64,000 bases of DNA from Plumapathes pennacea (Eukaryota > Cnidaria > Anthozoa > Antipatharia > Myriopathidae). A program made the position numbers and the translations under genes. Each line of letters begins with the position of its first letter. The stretch's first letter is position 1. Shown piece by piece: positions 12,014 through 20,456 of the stretch. The stretch is from positions 37,497,178 to 37,561,177 of the forward strand of contig OZ038463.1 of NCBI GenBank assembly GCA_964036295.1. Reading direction: 5' to 3'. Below the pieces are notes generated by a model. The model was not told the origin of the DNA. It saw nothing but the letters and a program-made list of their open reading frames with translations, and did no database searches.

Positions 12014-12442
12014 ATGGATACGCTTGCGATTTTACTCGTCACAGCTTTTATTGTATTGCTGTTTTCTACTTTGGCTATATCCATTCTCTGTTGCTGCGGA
12101 CGAAGAAAACTAAACACAAGAGACAACGAGACATCTATTCATGATGATACGTCCAGGTCAACAAACTATAATGAAAGTGTGGTTGATCACGATCAATTGA
12201 CTTCAGGCGCTCGTGCTGGAAGCGAACTTTTCAGTGACAAGACTCTGCCGTTTCAGGTGACTTATTCGAGCTTACTCAGCCTCGCTTCGGTGTTATCTTC
12301 TGAAGCTGCGGTCGACGGCGGGGAAGATAGTTCAGACAGTATTTCTATATCCGAGGCGATTTTCGAAAATGAAATATTTGAAGAGAAGGACGATGACCTA
12401 CCGGAAAATCGAGACAATTCAGAAGAGGACACACAATTTTGA
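12014..12442 (+). CDS. Small intronless N-terminally anchored membrane protein, unknown
   Basis: Predicted product of 142 aa from the ATG at 12014. The first 30 residues form a hydrophobic span (LLVTAFIVLLFSTLAISIL) ending in CCCGRRK, a membrane-proximal Cys cluster of the kind often palmitoylated, before basic stop-transfer residues. The remaining 105 residues are polar and strongly acidic (stretches such as EKDDDLPENRDNSEED) with many serines, which fits a cytoplasmic tail. There is almost no ectodomain, no PPxY and no recognisable domain. The frame is open upstream for 20 codons without an ATG, so an unseen 5' exon is possible. It is grouped with the cluster by location and single-exon build only. 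Confidence 0.5.
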   Translation: MDTLAILLVTAFIVLLFSTLAISILCCCGRRKLNTRDNETSIHDDTSRSTNYNESVVDHDQLTSGARAGSELFSDKTLPFQVTYSSLLSLASVLSSEAAVDGGEDSSDSISISEAIFENEIFEEKDDDLPENRDNSEEDTQF

Positions 12443-12732
12443 AAATACTTTGTATCAAATCGTGTTCCTATGAGTGGATGCAACGAGGCCTGTGCATGAC
12501 TTATTAACGTTTCAAGATTCGTATACGTAATACCGAGAAAAACAGGTGGAAATCTGAAACCTGAATATAACGGGACAAGGGATAGGTCGGTGGGAAGAGG
12601 GGTGGTGGTGGCTACAACCATACACATGTACTATCCAGGCTAGTATTGCTTTCAGCGTGTGAGTCACATACCGAACATTTTGATCTAAAGGGTTAGGGAA
12701 AAGGAACAGTTCGTTTTGATTGGTTGACGTGG

Positions 12733-12835
12733 GGTCGCAACACCGCCATTTTGCATTTCGAAAGAGGGGAGACTGAAGGCGAGTGACAAATTAGGCTCCC
12801 CCCTTTCAAAGAGAAAAATGGCGGCGTTGCGACCA
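12733..12835. repeat. Foldback element with about 35-bp arms
   Basis: The left arm, GGTCGCAACACCGCCATTTT followed by a CGAAAGAGGGG block, pairs with the right arm, which starts CCCCTTTCAAAGAGAAAAAT and ends GGCGGCGTTGCGACC. The spacer is about 30 bp. The arms match with few mismatches. No coding sequence; a small MITE-like palindrome upstream of the 13.4 kb gene. Confidence 0.7.
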
Positions 12836-13147
12836 ACCGCGCATCCAATAAAAACAGCCAGGGGACGCGGGCCGGCTCATCGCGAGGTGTGAATGTGGAA
12901 TTTTTAAATATTTTTCAGTGTAGTTTGTGTTGTTTCGTATTCTGGTCTTTATCAGATCAGTTTAGTCGCTAGGCAACACTGGAAGTATTTGCATATAGTC
13001 GTGTCACATTGTTTGAACAATTAATCATTCAAGCAAAAAATAATTGACGGGAATTTTGAGCTGAAAGCATTCATCTCATTATTGCCACAAAAACTTTAGT
13101 TGAAACAGAACCGTCTCGTTTGTACTGCTTCACGAACGTGTCAAAAT

Positions 13148-13199
13148 CTCCGATGATTCAGTTCAGTATCGTCTTATTCTGCTCTCTTTTGATTGGCCA
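13148..13199 (+). promoter_or_regulatory. Conserved upstream block with inverted CCAAT box
   Basis: The block starting CTCCGATGATT and ending TTATTCTGCTCTCTTTTGATTGGCCA is repeated with few changes at 15615-15662. In both places the inverted CCAAT box (ATTGG) sits about 240 bp before the ATG (13433 and 15897). Conservation of sequence and spacing between two paralogues suggests a shared promoter element. It could also simply reflect recent duplication. Confidence 0.5.
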
Positions 13200-13432
13200 G
13201 CACTCAATTTCAAATTTTCTCTGATAACGAAGCCTGACATCGTCCTGCAAGACAGAAGGTCAAGAAAGATATCGAATCTAAGTTTTTAATTGTTTCACAA
13301 CCGCAAAACAAGCAAATTTGTGTGTTGATAAAGCCGTTTGTTGTGTTATATTCTCGTGGAGGAGCTCTGGGATCCGTTCCACAAGTCCACTCCAACTTTG
13401 TGATTTGATATTCGTGAGTGGAGTTTGAAAAC

Positions 13433-14134
13433 ATGGCAGATGTGCTAACTGGTACCTTTTGCATTCTGCTCGGCGTTACCTTGCACATTTGTGCTGCGAA
13501 AGGGGAATACTGCTATGAATCTAAACCGTATTGTGACGATTATGATTTAACGTGTTGTGATACTCCAAGGGGAAACGAAAAAATCTGTTCTTGGTCGTGT
13601 GCCTATGTTTGCGAATACGATAGTGACTGTTATAATGAGGAAGAAGTATGCCACCACCGTAAAAAAATATGTACATCAGACTGCATTTGGGACGAGGATT
13701 GTAGACCAGGATATAAATGCGTGTCTTCTCAATGTGTGAGGGAAGAGGAAACCGGCGACGACCGGTCCATCAGAACGGCCATCATACTCACAATCGTGGG
13801 CGTCGCTTTTGTGAGCTTTTGTTGCTGTTGTTTTCACGTAAAACGAAACCCACAGACAAGGCTGAGAGCAGAAGCTGCAGGGAATCAACTTCAGCAGCTA
13901 AATACCCTGGGGAATTTGCGGCAAGCCCCTCAAACTAGTCAGCCCACGGATCAACGTTTAAATGGCGACCGCTCTTTGTCGGGTCAACCCCGGGATGAAC
14001 CTCGTACTCCAGATATAGTTCAGGACTCGGGGCCCCCACCGTATCATACATTGCCGTTTGACAACTCTGGTGAAGCCGAGCCACCACCACCTTCGTACGA
14101 TGAAGCCGTCAGAACGATCTCAGGGTATCCGTGA
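13433..14134 (+). CDS. Intronless Cys-rich type I membrane protein with twin PPxY tail (paralogue 1)
   Basis: 233 aa from the ATG at 13433; the upstream GAGTTTGAAAACATGG context is conserved in all three tandem copies, which supports this start. Signal peptide at residues 1-24. The ectodomain (about 25-105) has three modules: YC...DC..CC...CSxSC, CEYDSDCYN..EVC and CTSDC...DCRPGYKC...C. The span at about residues 110-135 runs into a CCCC cluster. The tail contains PPPYHTLPF and, 18 residues on, PPPSYDEAV near the C-terminus. Twin PPxY motifs at fixed spacing suit proteins with tandem WW domains; NEDD4-type ligase or YAP-type binding is inferred. Nearest relatives in the window are 15897-16577 and 14760-15431. 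Not identified as any named gene. Confidence 0.82.
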   Translation: MADVLTGTFCILLGVTLHICAAKGEYCYESKPYCDDYDLTCCDTPRGNEKICSWSCAYVCEYDSDCYNEEEVCHHRKKICTSDCIWDEDCRPGYKCVSSQCVREEETGDDRSIRTAIILTIVGVAFVSFCCCCFHVKRNPQTRLRAEAAGNQLQQLNTLGNLRQAPQTSQPTDQRLNGDRSLSGQPRDEPRTPDIVQDSGPPPYHTLPFDNSGEAEPPPPSYDEAVRTISGYP

Positions 14135-14329
14135 GACCATCGAGTGGCGAAGGAAGAAGGAAATGACCTAAGGTGGTGCTGGACTGTGGATCCTCAGAGC
14201 AAAATTCACTTTTCGCGAGGAAGTTTTCGCTGGTGTGATTATTGAGAAACAATCTCTTTAACTGTTTTTCCTTTGGCGCATCGGTCCTGTTTTAAAAAGA
14301 AGATAAATTTTAGCTGAATGCAAAATACA

Positions 14330-14560
14330 AAGGAACAAAGGATGGTAACTTGCAGATGGTATTATTTCATTGAATGTTTTTTTGACTGTTGTTGTTAAAG
14401 ACATTCTGTTGGAAAAAACAAAGTAGTTATAGATACTTTCATTTGTGAATCAAGTACTACGGAATGATTTGATATGCTATCTAGGGTAGCATTACAAGTT
14501 CAAAATGACATTCTTTATATAACAGACCCTGCTGAAGCTGCTAACTTTAACTTGTAACTA
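14330..14560 (+). repeat. 3' flank duplicated with the gene (paired with 16925-17150)
   Basis: The segment with CATTGAATG, TTTGTGAATCA.GTAC, ATGATTTGATATGCTATCTA and GACCCTGCTGAAGCTGC has a clear diverged counterpart at 16925-17150 in the same order. The duplication unit of the receptor-like genes therefore includes more than 900 bp of 3' flank, showing DNA-level segmental duplication and not retroposition for these copies. Confidence 0.65.
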
Positions 14561-14759
14561 CTTTCTTCTAACGGTGTAAATATCAATCGGAATATATTGT
14601 AAGTTGGCAAAATACAAGCAAGCCAACTCGTGTATTAATAAAGCCACTGTTGTGTTGCAAGTGCATATTATCTCGTGAAGGAGGTCTGGGCTCCGTTCCA
14701 CAAGTCCGCTCCAACTTCATTACTTGATTCCGCAACGCAGCCGTGTGGAGTTTGAAAAC

Positions 14760-15431
14760 ATGGCACTACGTGTACACAGAGGTATCTTCTGCACTCTGTT
14801 AGGTATTGCCTTGAACATTTGTACTGCACAAGGGGAATACTGCGATAAACATAATGATTGTTACAACGATCATTTCTCGTGTTGTAATACTACAACGGGA
14901 AGGAAGATCTGCTCTCGGTCGTGTGACAGAGCTTGTGAATATGATGGCGACTGCCACCGTAAGGAAGACGTATGCGACTATCAAAGGCAAATCTGCACAG
15001 CATCATGTGGTATGTTCACCGCTTGTCAAGCAGGATACCGATGCGTGTCTGATGTCTGTGTAGAGGAAACCGATGATTCGCGCACCAGAACGGCTGTCGT
15101 AGTCACGATCGTAACCGTAGTTTTTTTGAGCTTTTGTTGCTGCTGTTTTCACATGAAAAGAAAGACACAGACTTGACAAAGAGAAGAAGCTGGGCATCAA
15201 CTTCAACAGCTAAATACCCTGGAGAATTCGCAAGCCCCTCAGACTGCTCGGCCCACGGATCAACGTATAAATGGTGACCGCTCTGTGTCGGTTCAGCCTT
15301 GTACTCCAGATATAGTTCAGGACTCGGGGCCACCACCGTATCACACCTTGCCGTTTGACAACTCTGGTGTAGCCGAGCCACCACCTCCTACATACGACGA
15401 AGCCGTCAGAACGATCTCAGGATATCCGTGA
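14760..15431 (+). pseudogene. Paralogue 2: same family, tail cut off by an in-frame TGA
   Basis: The ATG at 14760 opens a 138-aa frame that stops at 15174-15176. It has the signal peptide, three Cys modules (YCDKHNDC..CC, CEYDGDCHR..VC, CTASC...ACQAGYRC) and the whole membrane span with CCCC. The TGA falls at the KRKTQT junction just inside the cytoplasm. The same frame then stays open to 15431 and encodes a near-complete tail with PPPYHTLPF and PPPTYDEAV, about 84 codons. The product is therefore either a tail-less membrane protein or, if the TGA is read through or polymorphic, a full paralogue. The CCAAT block of the other two copies is not found at the equivalent place. Called pseudogene because the tail is broken; a functional tail-less decoy is the alternative. 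Confidence 0.7.
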
Positions 15432-15614
15432 GAAAGTCCCTACGATCAAGTCCACAGGTCTTGGTCCAAGGAAAATTAAACAGCGGAATAAGGGAAGAAT
15501 GGAATGGTGCTGGACTATAGGATGCTAACTCAGAGTAAACTTCGCATTCCCAGTTTCTCGCAAGTATGCGTGATTGTTGTACTGCTACACGTGTTAAAGT
15601 TTAACGATCCCACA

Positions 15615-15662
15615 CTCCGATGATTTCGGTAACGTTTTATTCTGCTCTCTTCTGATTGGCCA
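15615..15662 (+). promoter_or_regulatory. Second copy of the conserved CCAAT block
   Basis: Matches the block at 13148-13199, with the ATTGG box about 240 bp before the ATG at 15897. The identical spacing in two genes is the main argument for a promoter role. Confidence 0.5.
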
Positions 15663-15896
15663 CTGATTCTAAATTGTCTCTGGCAATAGTAGTTGTTTCA
15701 CTGTAATAGGTATCATATGACAGCATTTGTATATTCATGTTTATCTTTATTACTACATCTGACCTCACAGGCTACAAGCAGGCAAAATCGTGTGTTGATA
15801 ATTGCAAGTGTCACATTATCTCGTGGAGGTGGTCTGGTTGCCGTTCCACAAGTCCGATCCAACTTCAAATTTAATATTCGTGTGGAGTTTGAAAAC

Positions 15897-16577
15897 ATGG
15901 CAACACGTGCGCGAAGTTCTATCTTCTGTATTCTGCTGGGCGTTACCTTGAACATTTGTGTTTCGCAAGCCTACTACTGCGATGTTCATTATGATTGTGA
16001 CTATGAATTCTCGTGTTGTGATAGTCCAACGGGAAACGGAAAAATCTGCTCTTGGTCATGTGAAAGTGCTTGCGAATACGATAGCGACTGTTACAATATG
16101 GAAGAAGTATGCCATTACTACAGAAAAATCTGCACGTCATCCTGCACTTCAAACGGTGATTGTAGACTAGGATATGAATGCGAGACTTCTGAATGTGTAG
16201 AGGCAACCGAAGATTCGCCTACCAGAACGGCTGTCATAACCACAGTCATAATCGTCGTCGCAGTATGTTTTTGTTGCTGTTGTTTTCACCTAAGTAGGAA
16301 GCCACAGACAAGAGCAGGAGCTGGGCATCAAGTTCAACAGCTAAATACCCTGGGGAATTTGCGGGAAGCCCCTCAAACCACTCGGCCCACGGATCAACGT
16401 TTAAATGGCGACCGCTCTGTGTCGGATCAACCTCGGGATGAACCTCGTACTCCAGATATAGTTCAGGACTCGGGGCCCCCACCGTATCACACATTGCCGT
16501 TTGACAACTCTGGTGAAGCCGAGCCACCACCACCTTCGTACGATGAAGCCGTCAGAACGACCTCATGGGATCCGTGA
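15897..16577 (+). CDS. Intronless Cys-rich type I membrane protein with twin PPxY tail (paralogue 3)
   Basis: 226 aa from the ATG at 15897 (conserved GAGTTTGAAAACATGG context). The frame is open 68 codons further upstream, but the signal peptide directly follows this ATG. The ectodomain repeats the three-module Cys pattern of paralogue 1 (YCDVHYDC..CC, CEYDSDCYN..VC, CTSSC..DCRLGYEC) with many amino-acid changes. The tail, from QLNTLGNL to PPPYHTLPF and PPPSYDEAV, is nearly identical to paralogue 1 even at DNA level (about one difference per 100 bp near the PPxY motifs). Single membrane span at about residues 105-128 with CCCC. Role inferred as for paralogue 1; ligand unknown. Confidence 0.82.
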   Translation: MATRARSSIFCILLGVTLNICVSQAYYCDVHYDCDYEFSCCDSPTGNGKICSWSCESACEYDSDCYNMEEVCHYYRKICTSSCTSNGDCRLGYECETSECVEATEDSPTRTAVITTVIIVVAVCFCCCCFHLSRKPQTRAGAGHQVQQLNTLGNLREAPQTTRPTDQRLNGDRSVSDQPRDEPRTPDIVQDSGPPPYHTLPFDNSGEAEPPPPSYDEAVRTTSWDP

Positions 16578-16785
16578 AAACGTCGGAGGTTCAACAATCA
16601 GAACAGCAGAATAAGGGAACGACGGAATGCTGCTGGACTGTGGATGCTATCTCAGAGCAAACTTCACATTTTCAGCTTTTTTCCTCGAAGAAAGAGCACC
16701 TAATATTTAACTTTGAGTTTGTTCTGTAATTTATACACCATTTTCACTAGTCACGCTGATCTTTCTGTGGCGGCTCAGTCCTGCA

Positions 16786-16915
16786 TGCTTAGCCAGTGTA
16801 CAGTGTCCCATTCTTCGTACCTCGGAAAGGAACGGTACGGCTGTACACAGGCTATGCATGCTTCGCTGTGTAGCCCTGCCTAGAATACGAAAGACAATGG
16901 AGCACTGAACACGCT
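16786..16915. repeat. Foldback insertion in the 3' flank of paralogue 3
   Basis: GCATGCTTAGCCAGTGTAC near 16786 is matched inverted by GTACACAGGCTATGCATGC near 16847-16863. An outer pair (CAGTG.CCCATTCTTCGTA and TACGAAAGACAATGGAGCACTG) is also present. The equivalent flank of paralogue 1 near 14285 lacks it, so it appears to be an insertion after the gene duplication. Confidence 0.5.
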
Positions 16916-17684
16916 AAGCTTTGACGGTGGTGCGGCAACTTGCAAGTGGTTTTATTTCATTGAGATAATTTTTCAGCTGTTCAAGTGCAGTAGTGTAACC
17001 AAGTACAATAGTGACAGCCCGAGTGATAGAAACTTTTGCTTGTGAATCACATACAAAATAATTTGATTCGTTATCTAAGATAGCATTACAGATTCATAAT
17101 ATATGTCAATTTTTTATTGTGCGAGACCCTGCTGAAGCTGCAAAGTTTCAACACGGTTGTGTGTTTACTGATCAGGTAAGTCCTGTATCTTGGTGTTCGA
17201 CTCACATGATGCTCTGCATGTGATGCAATGGGAAGTTAGTACTTGTGAGATCTAATTTGCGTCGACGTGGAGGAAAACGGTACAATGTGAATCGACTAAG
17301 TATCACAGCCATACATTTTCTTCTCAAATTGTAAGTGAAAGAGTTAACAAGCAACGTGACACGATATGCAAACACTCAACATGCCTATGGAGATTCAATT
17401 GACTATTTCCTGTAATCCAGGTTCAGTGTCGGCTCCTGATGTTCTGTTCCTCAAGATACCTTGATCTTCACATGTATCCTTCACAAGGGGATGTCTTCTT
17501 GGCAGATTAAGCGGTGAGAATTTGTGCCCCCAGCGCTTGGTACATATTTGGAGCATTACATCATTGCCTATATTTGCCATGAGCGAAGGACTATTAAAAA
17601 TATGCAAATCGGTAATAGTCAGTTTTGTGAAAATGAGTTTATACAGAAATGCAAAGGTTAGTCTCGCAAACATGTCCAAATATG

Positions 17685-17927
17685 CTATGTTATGTGTCTT
17701 CGGGCGAAACACATTTGGAAGAATTTGAAAATCGTGAAAATACGGTACAGGCTCTCCTGCGAGCAGATTCGAAATCCAGAAACATTACAACAACGACTGC
17801 CCCTCCAGAGTGTCAGAGTGCAGTCGTATAAATGCTGGCAATCGTCGGCTTGAGAAACAAACGACAAAAGCAACACCAAGGCAAATTTTTTGTCCATTGC
17901 ATGTGGCGCCATGTTTCTTGTTTGCAA
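17685..17927 (-). pseudogene. 5' stub of a paralogue of the 19.2-19.9 kb gene
   Basis: On the minus strand the frame opens with a signal peptide (KKFALVLLLSFVSQADDC) and the first Cys module (DCxxLYDCT...CCNVSGFRICS). This closely follows the gene at 19206-19904 (SQADQC, NDCTQTLG, CCNVSGPVQICS). The 5' flanks also match: both carry AACACTGGAG/AATACTGGAG and CATGGAACA.AGCGT just upstream. Similarity ends abruptly after the first module, near 17745; the remaining codons to the stop are unrelated. No membrane span or tail is present. It is read as a truncated duplicate and not a first exon, because the family is intronless and no splice donor is obvious at the break. Confidence 0.7.
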
Positions 17928-18099
17928 ATTACTAGTTGTAATACTGGAGTGGACCCATGGAACAGAGCGTAGACTACCCCTGCTCTTGAACTGTCAGTAC
18001 AGCGTGGTATTTTACTTGACACCCACGGAAATAGTTTCTTGACGTCACTTTCGTTGGTCTGCGTTAGGTCGCCATCGACCAAACTCGACCTCGTGTGCG

Positions 18100-19205
18100 A
18101 GAAAGTTGGAAAATGCTTTGAACTAACATACAGTTGAATATTGATTTCTTGCGTCCATCATATACACTGCACACAAAATTTGCACCTGAACTCACAATTT
18201 TGCCTTGCAATAACCGCTGACTCAAAAATAAGGCAACCGAACGCCGTCTAAAACGTATTCCCGCGGTGTCAATACGGCAAAGATGGGTTTTCTTTGAGAC
18301 TTATGAAGTTATAGGGATCTTGCCGTTAGAGACCTCAACCTTGCTTGCAGTGTTCAATGGAAAGTTGGCTGAGAAACGGGGAATCATTAATCAGTACTTG
18401 GCAACCGTTACGTAGCCACTGGGTGACGTTATTTGTGGAAATAGAGATATATTGTATTTTGTATTTATGGGTGCCATCCCTATCCGACACCAATTAAAAG
18501 AGTTTGTACTATTATAGTGAATCCTTCAAATGCCAAGCGTTGCGGGCGGTCGGGTCTGAATTTTCATGAACTATATCCACTGTCCAACCACTCTGCATCC
18601 AGTATTTCCTTCAACGGCAATCCAATTAGCTGTTTTTTTTTTTGTTTGTTTGTTTGTTTGTTTTTTTTACGAGCAGTCGTAGTACCGCACCTGTCATGGA
18701 AAACGAAAAGCAATCTTGCGAAGTTCACCAACTTTCGCTAACCAAGGGTGCATTCTTTTGGGACTATTCCGTTCATTCCTGAATACACAGAATCGCCAGT
18801 TCCAAACAGAACAGACTTTGCGCTATTCCGAAAACAGAATCAGGTAACGCGACAGTATACGGCAAAAAATATTAAATGAACAGGCGATTACCGGCTACTC
18901 TGTCCGTTTCGAATAAGCCGCTATTTGTCAATTGTATCGGGAGAAGAATGGACGGAACAGTATTGCACTCATTTCGGAATCAGAATAAGCCCCAAATTAA
19001 CGCACATAAACAAATACAAGAGCCTGTGAAGTGTAACACCTCAGGAATGTCAGTAAATTATTCATGTTAGCCATCAGTACTCGATGTAAGTGGCAGCCAA
19101 TTGAACACATTTTTGCGTAAACAAATCTGAGTTGTGATCTACTAAAGAAACTGTAAGACTACGATTGCCATCTCGATGTCTGAGAAGCTTATCTCAGGGT
19201 CGCTT
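18100..19205. other. Intergenic; GTTT microsatellite at about 18631-18668
   Basis: No gene recognised. A short T-rich run followed by about five GTTT units lies near 18631-18668. Confidence 0.45.
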
Positions 19206-19904
19206 TCAACTCATCCGTGACGTCATTTCGACTGCTTCATCGTAACTAGGTGGCGGCAGCTCTGGTTCATCAGAGTTTTCAAGAATTATTGAGTCGTAAG
19301 ACGGTGGCCCTGCGTCTTGAATCGCATCGGGAACATCACGTTCCATTGACGAATTAACGTGAGAAGCTGTGTCTTCAGTCATTTGCGTATCTTCCGGGTT
19401 GTTTGTTTGCTCTGGTTGGTTCTCATTTCGCGCTGCGTTTTCCCTCTGCATTTGCTCCAACAGTTGCCTCCTTCTGTGTTGAGAAATACAGCAGACTGCA
19501 AATATCGTGCACACTACTCCTGGTATTATGTAAACAGCTGGATTCTGTTCCTTCTCTCTGGGTTCGGCGGGGGAACACTGAGAAGCCTGGCATATGAAAC
19601 CCGATGGACATTCACCATCCTCGGCGCAGTTAGTCATACAGTACTTTCCCTTTTCGTGGCACCGTTGGTTCCTCCAAGGGCAATCGGACTCGTTTCTACA
19701 AGCATTGAGACACGAGTTAGCCATGGAGCAGATTTGGACCGGCCCAGAAACATTACAACATATGGTTGCCTTTCCAAGGGTCTGAGTACAGTCATTAGAC
19801 TTCGTACACTGATCAGCTTGAGAAAACCAAACGATCAACGCAACGCCAATGAAAGTACGAAGAACAGTGTGTGGTATATATGGCGGCATGGCTCCGTTTT
19901 GCAT
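19206..19904 (-). CDS. Intronless Cys-rich type I membrane protein with twin PPxY tail (minus-strand member)
   Basis: 232 aa from the ATG whose complement ends at 19904 (a second Met five codons later is also possible). Signal peptide to about residue 31 (VLRTFIGVALIVWFSQA). Three Cys modules: QCTKSNDCTQ..CCN..ICS, CLNACRNESDCPW..RC, CMTNCAEDGECPSGFIC..QC. The membrane span at about residues 125-142 (VYIIPGVVCTIFAVCCI) leads to a basic HRRR. The tail has PPSYDSIIL and PPPSYDEAVEM near the C-terminus, with the same tyrosine spacing as the plus-strand paralogues. The ectodomain is clearly more divergent than the C-terminal motif. Opposite orientation to 13.4-16.6 kb. Function inferred only from the PPxY motifs. 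Confidence 0.82.
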   Translation of the reverse strand: MQNGAMPPYIPHTVLRTFIGVALIVWFSQADQCTKSNDCTQTLGKATICCNVSGPVQICSMANSCLNACRNESDCPWRNQRCHEKGKYCMTNCAEDGECPSGFICQASQCSPAEPREKEQNPAVYIIPGVVCTIFAVCCISQHRRRQLLEQMQRENAARNENQPEQTNNPEDTQMTEDTASHVNSSMERDVPDAIQDAGPPSYDSIILENSDEPELPPPSYDEAVEMTSRMS

Positions 19905-20117
19905 AGAATATTTACCAAATAATTGAAATAATTAGTTGCAACACTGGAGAGGACTCATGGAACAAAGCGTGGATGGTCGTAAATTAAATTGCCAATGAAG
20001 CGTGGTATCTTTACGTGAGTTCTTTTCCAGGATCTATAAAAATCAGACAGGGCTTTAGGACTTGAAACCAAACTTTAGTTCATAATCCACGAGAGATTGC
20101 TTTCCTTAGCTCTTTCA

Positions 20118-20325
20118 TTCCCAAGAGTGATCAACTTCAAATTATTCTCCAGTCCCTCGCTAGAGATTATCATACAATGCAGCAATTAGGACGTACGCTT
20201 AATAGTTTGCTCAGAGCGAAGCTGATTGGATAATCAATTCTTAGGACATCACCGGCCTATAAATGGTTTATTGAATGGTTGAGAGACTTCCTATTTTGAG
20301 CTCGGGAGTGGAAGGATTAAAGTTT
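20118..20325 (+). repeat. Dispersed element A, near-complete copy
   Basis: Starts CATTCCCAAGAGTGATCAAC and ends TTTTGAGCTCGGGAGTGGAAGG. The ends are short inverted repeats (TTCATTCCC / GGGAGTGGAA). The interior has the family's GCTGATTG and ATCAATTCTTAGGACATC blocks. MITE-like and non-coding. Confidence 0.65.
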
Positions 20326-20456
20326 CTTACCACGTGTTTCCTACACTGCATACTGTTGAGAATAATAGGTAGACTGCGATGTAAATTACACGCTCCCTCC
20401 TGTCTTTTCAATGTGGAAATAAAACCGTTGTATAAGAGTCTACAGGTCCTCAGCTT

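Noticed and set aside
13433..16577. Secreted toxin-like cysteine knot peptides
   Set aside because: The Cys modules are followed by a clear membrane span and a long conserved cytoplasmic tail, which fits membrane proteins and not venom peptides.
19359..19922. 187-aa plus-strand frame
   Set aside because: Shadow of the minus-strand Cys-rich membrane protein at 19206-19904.
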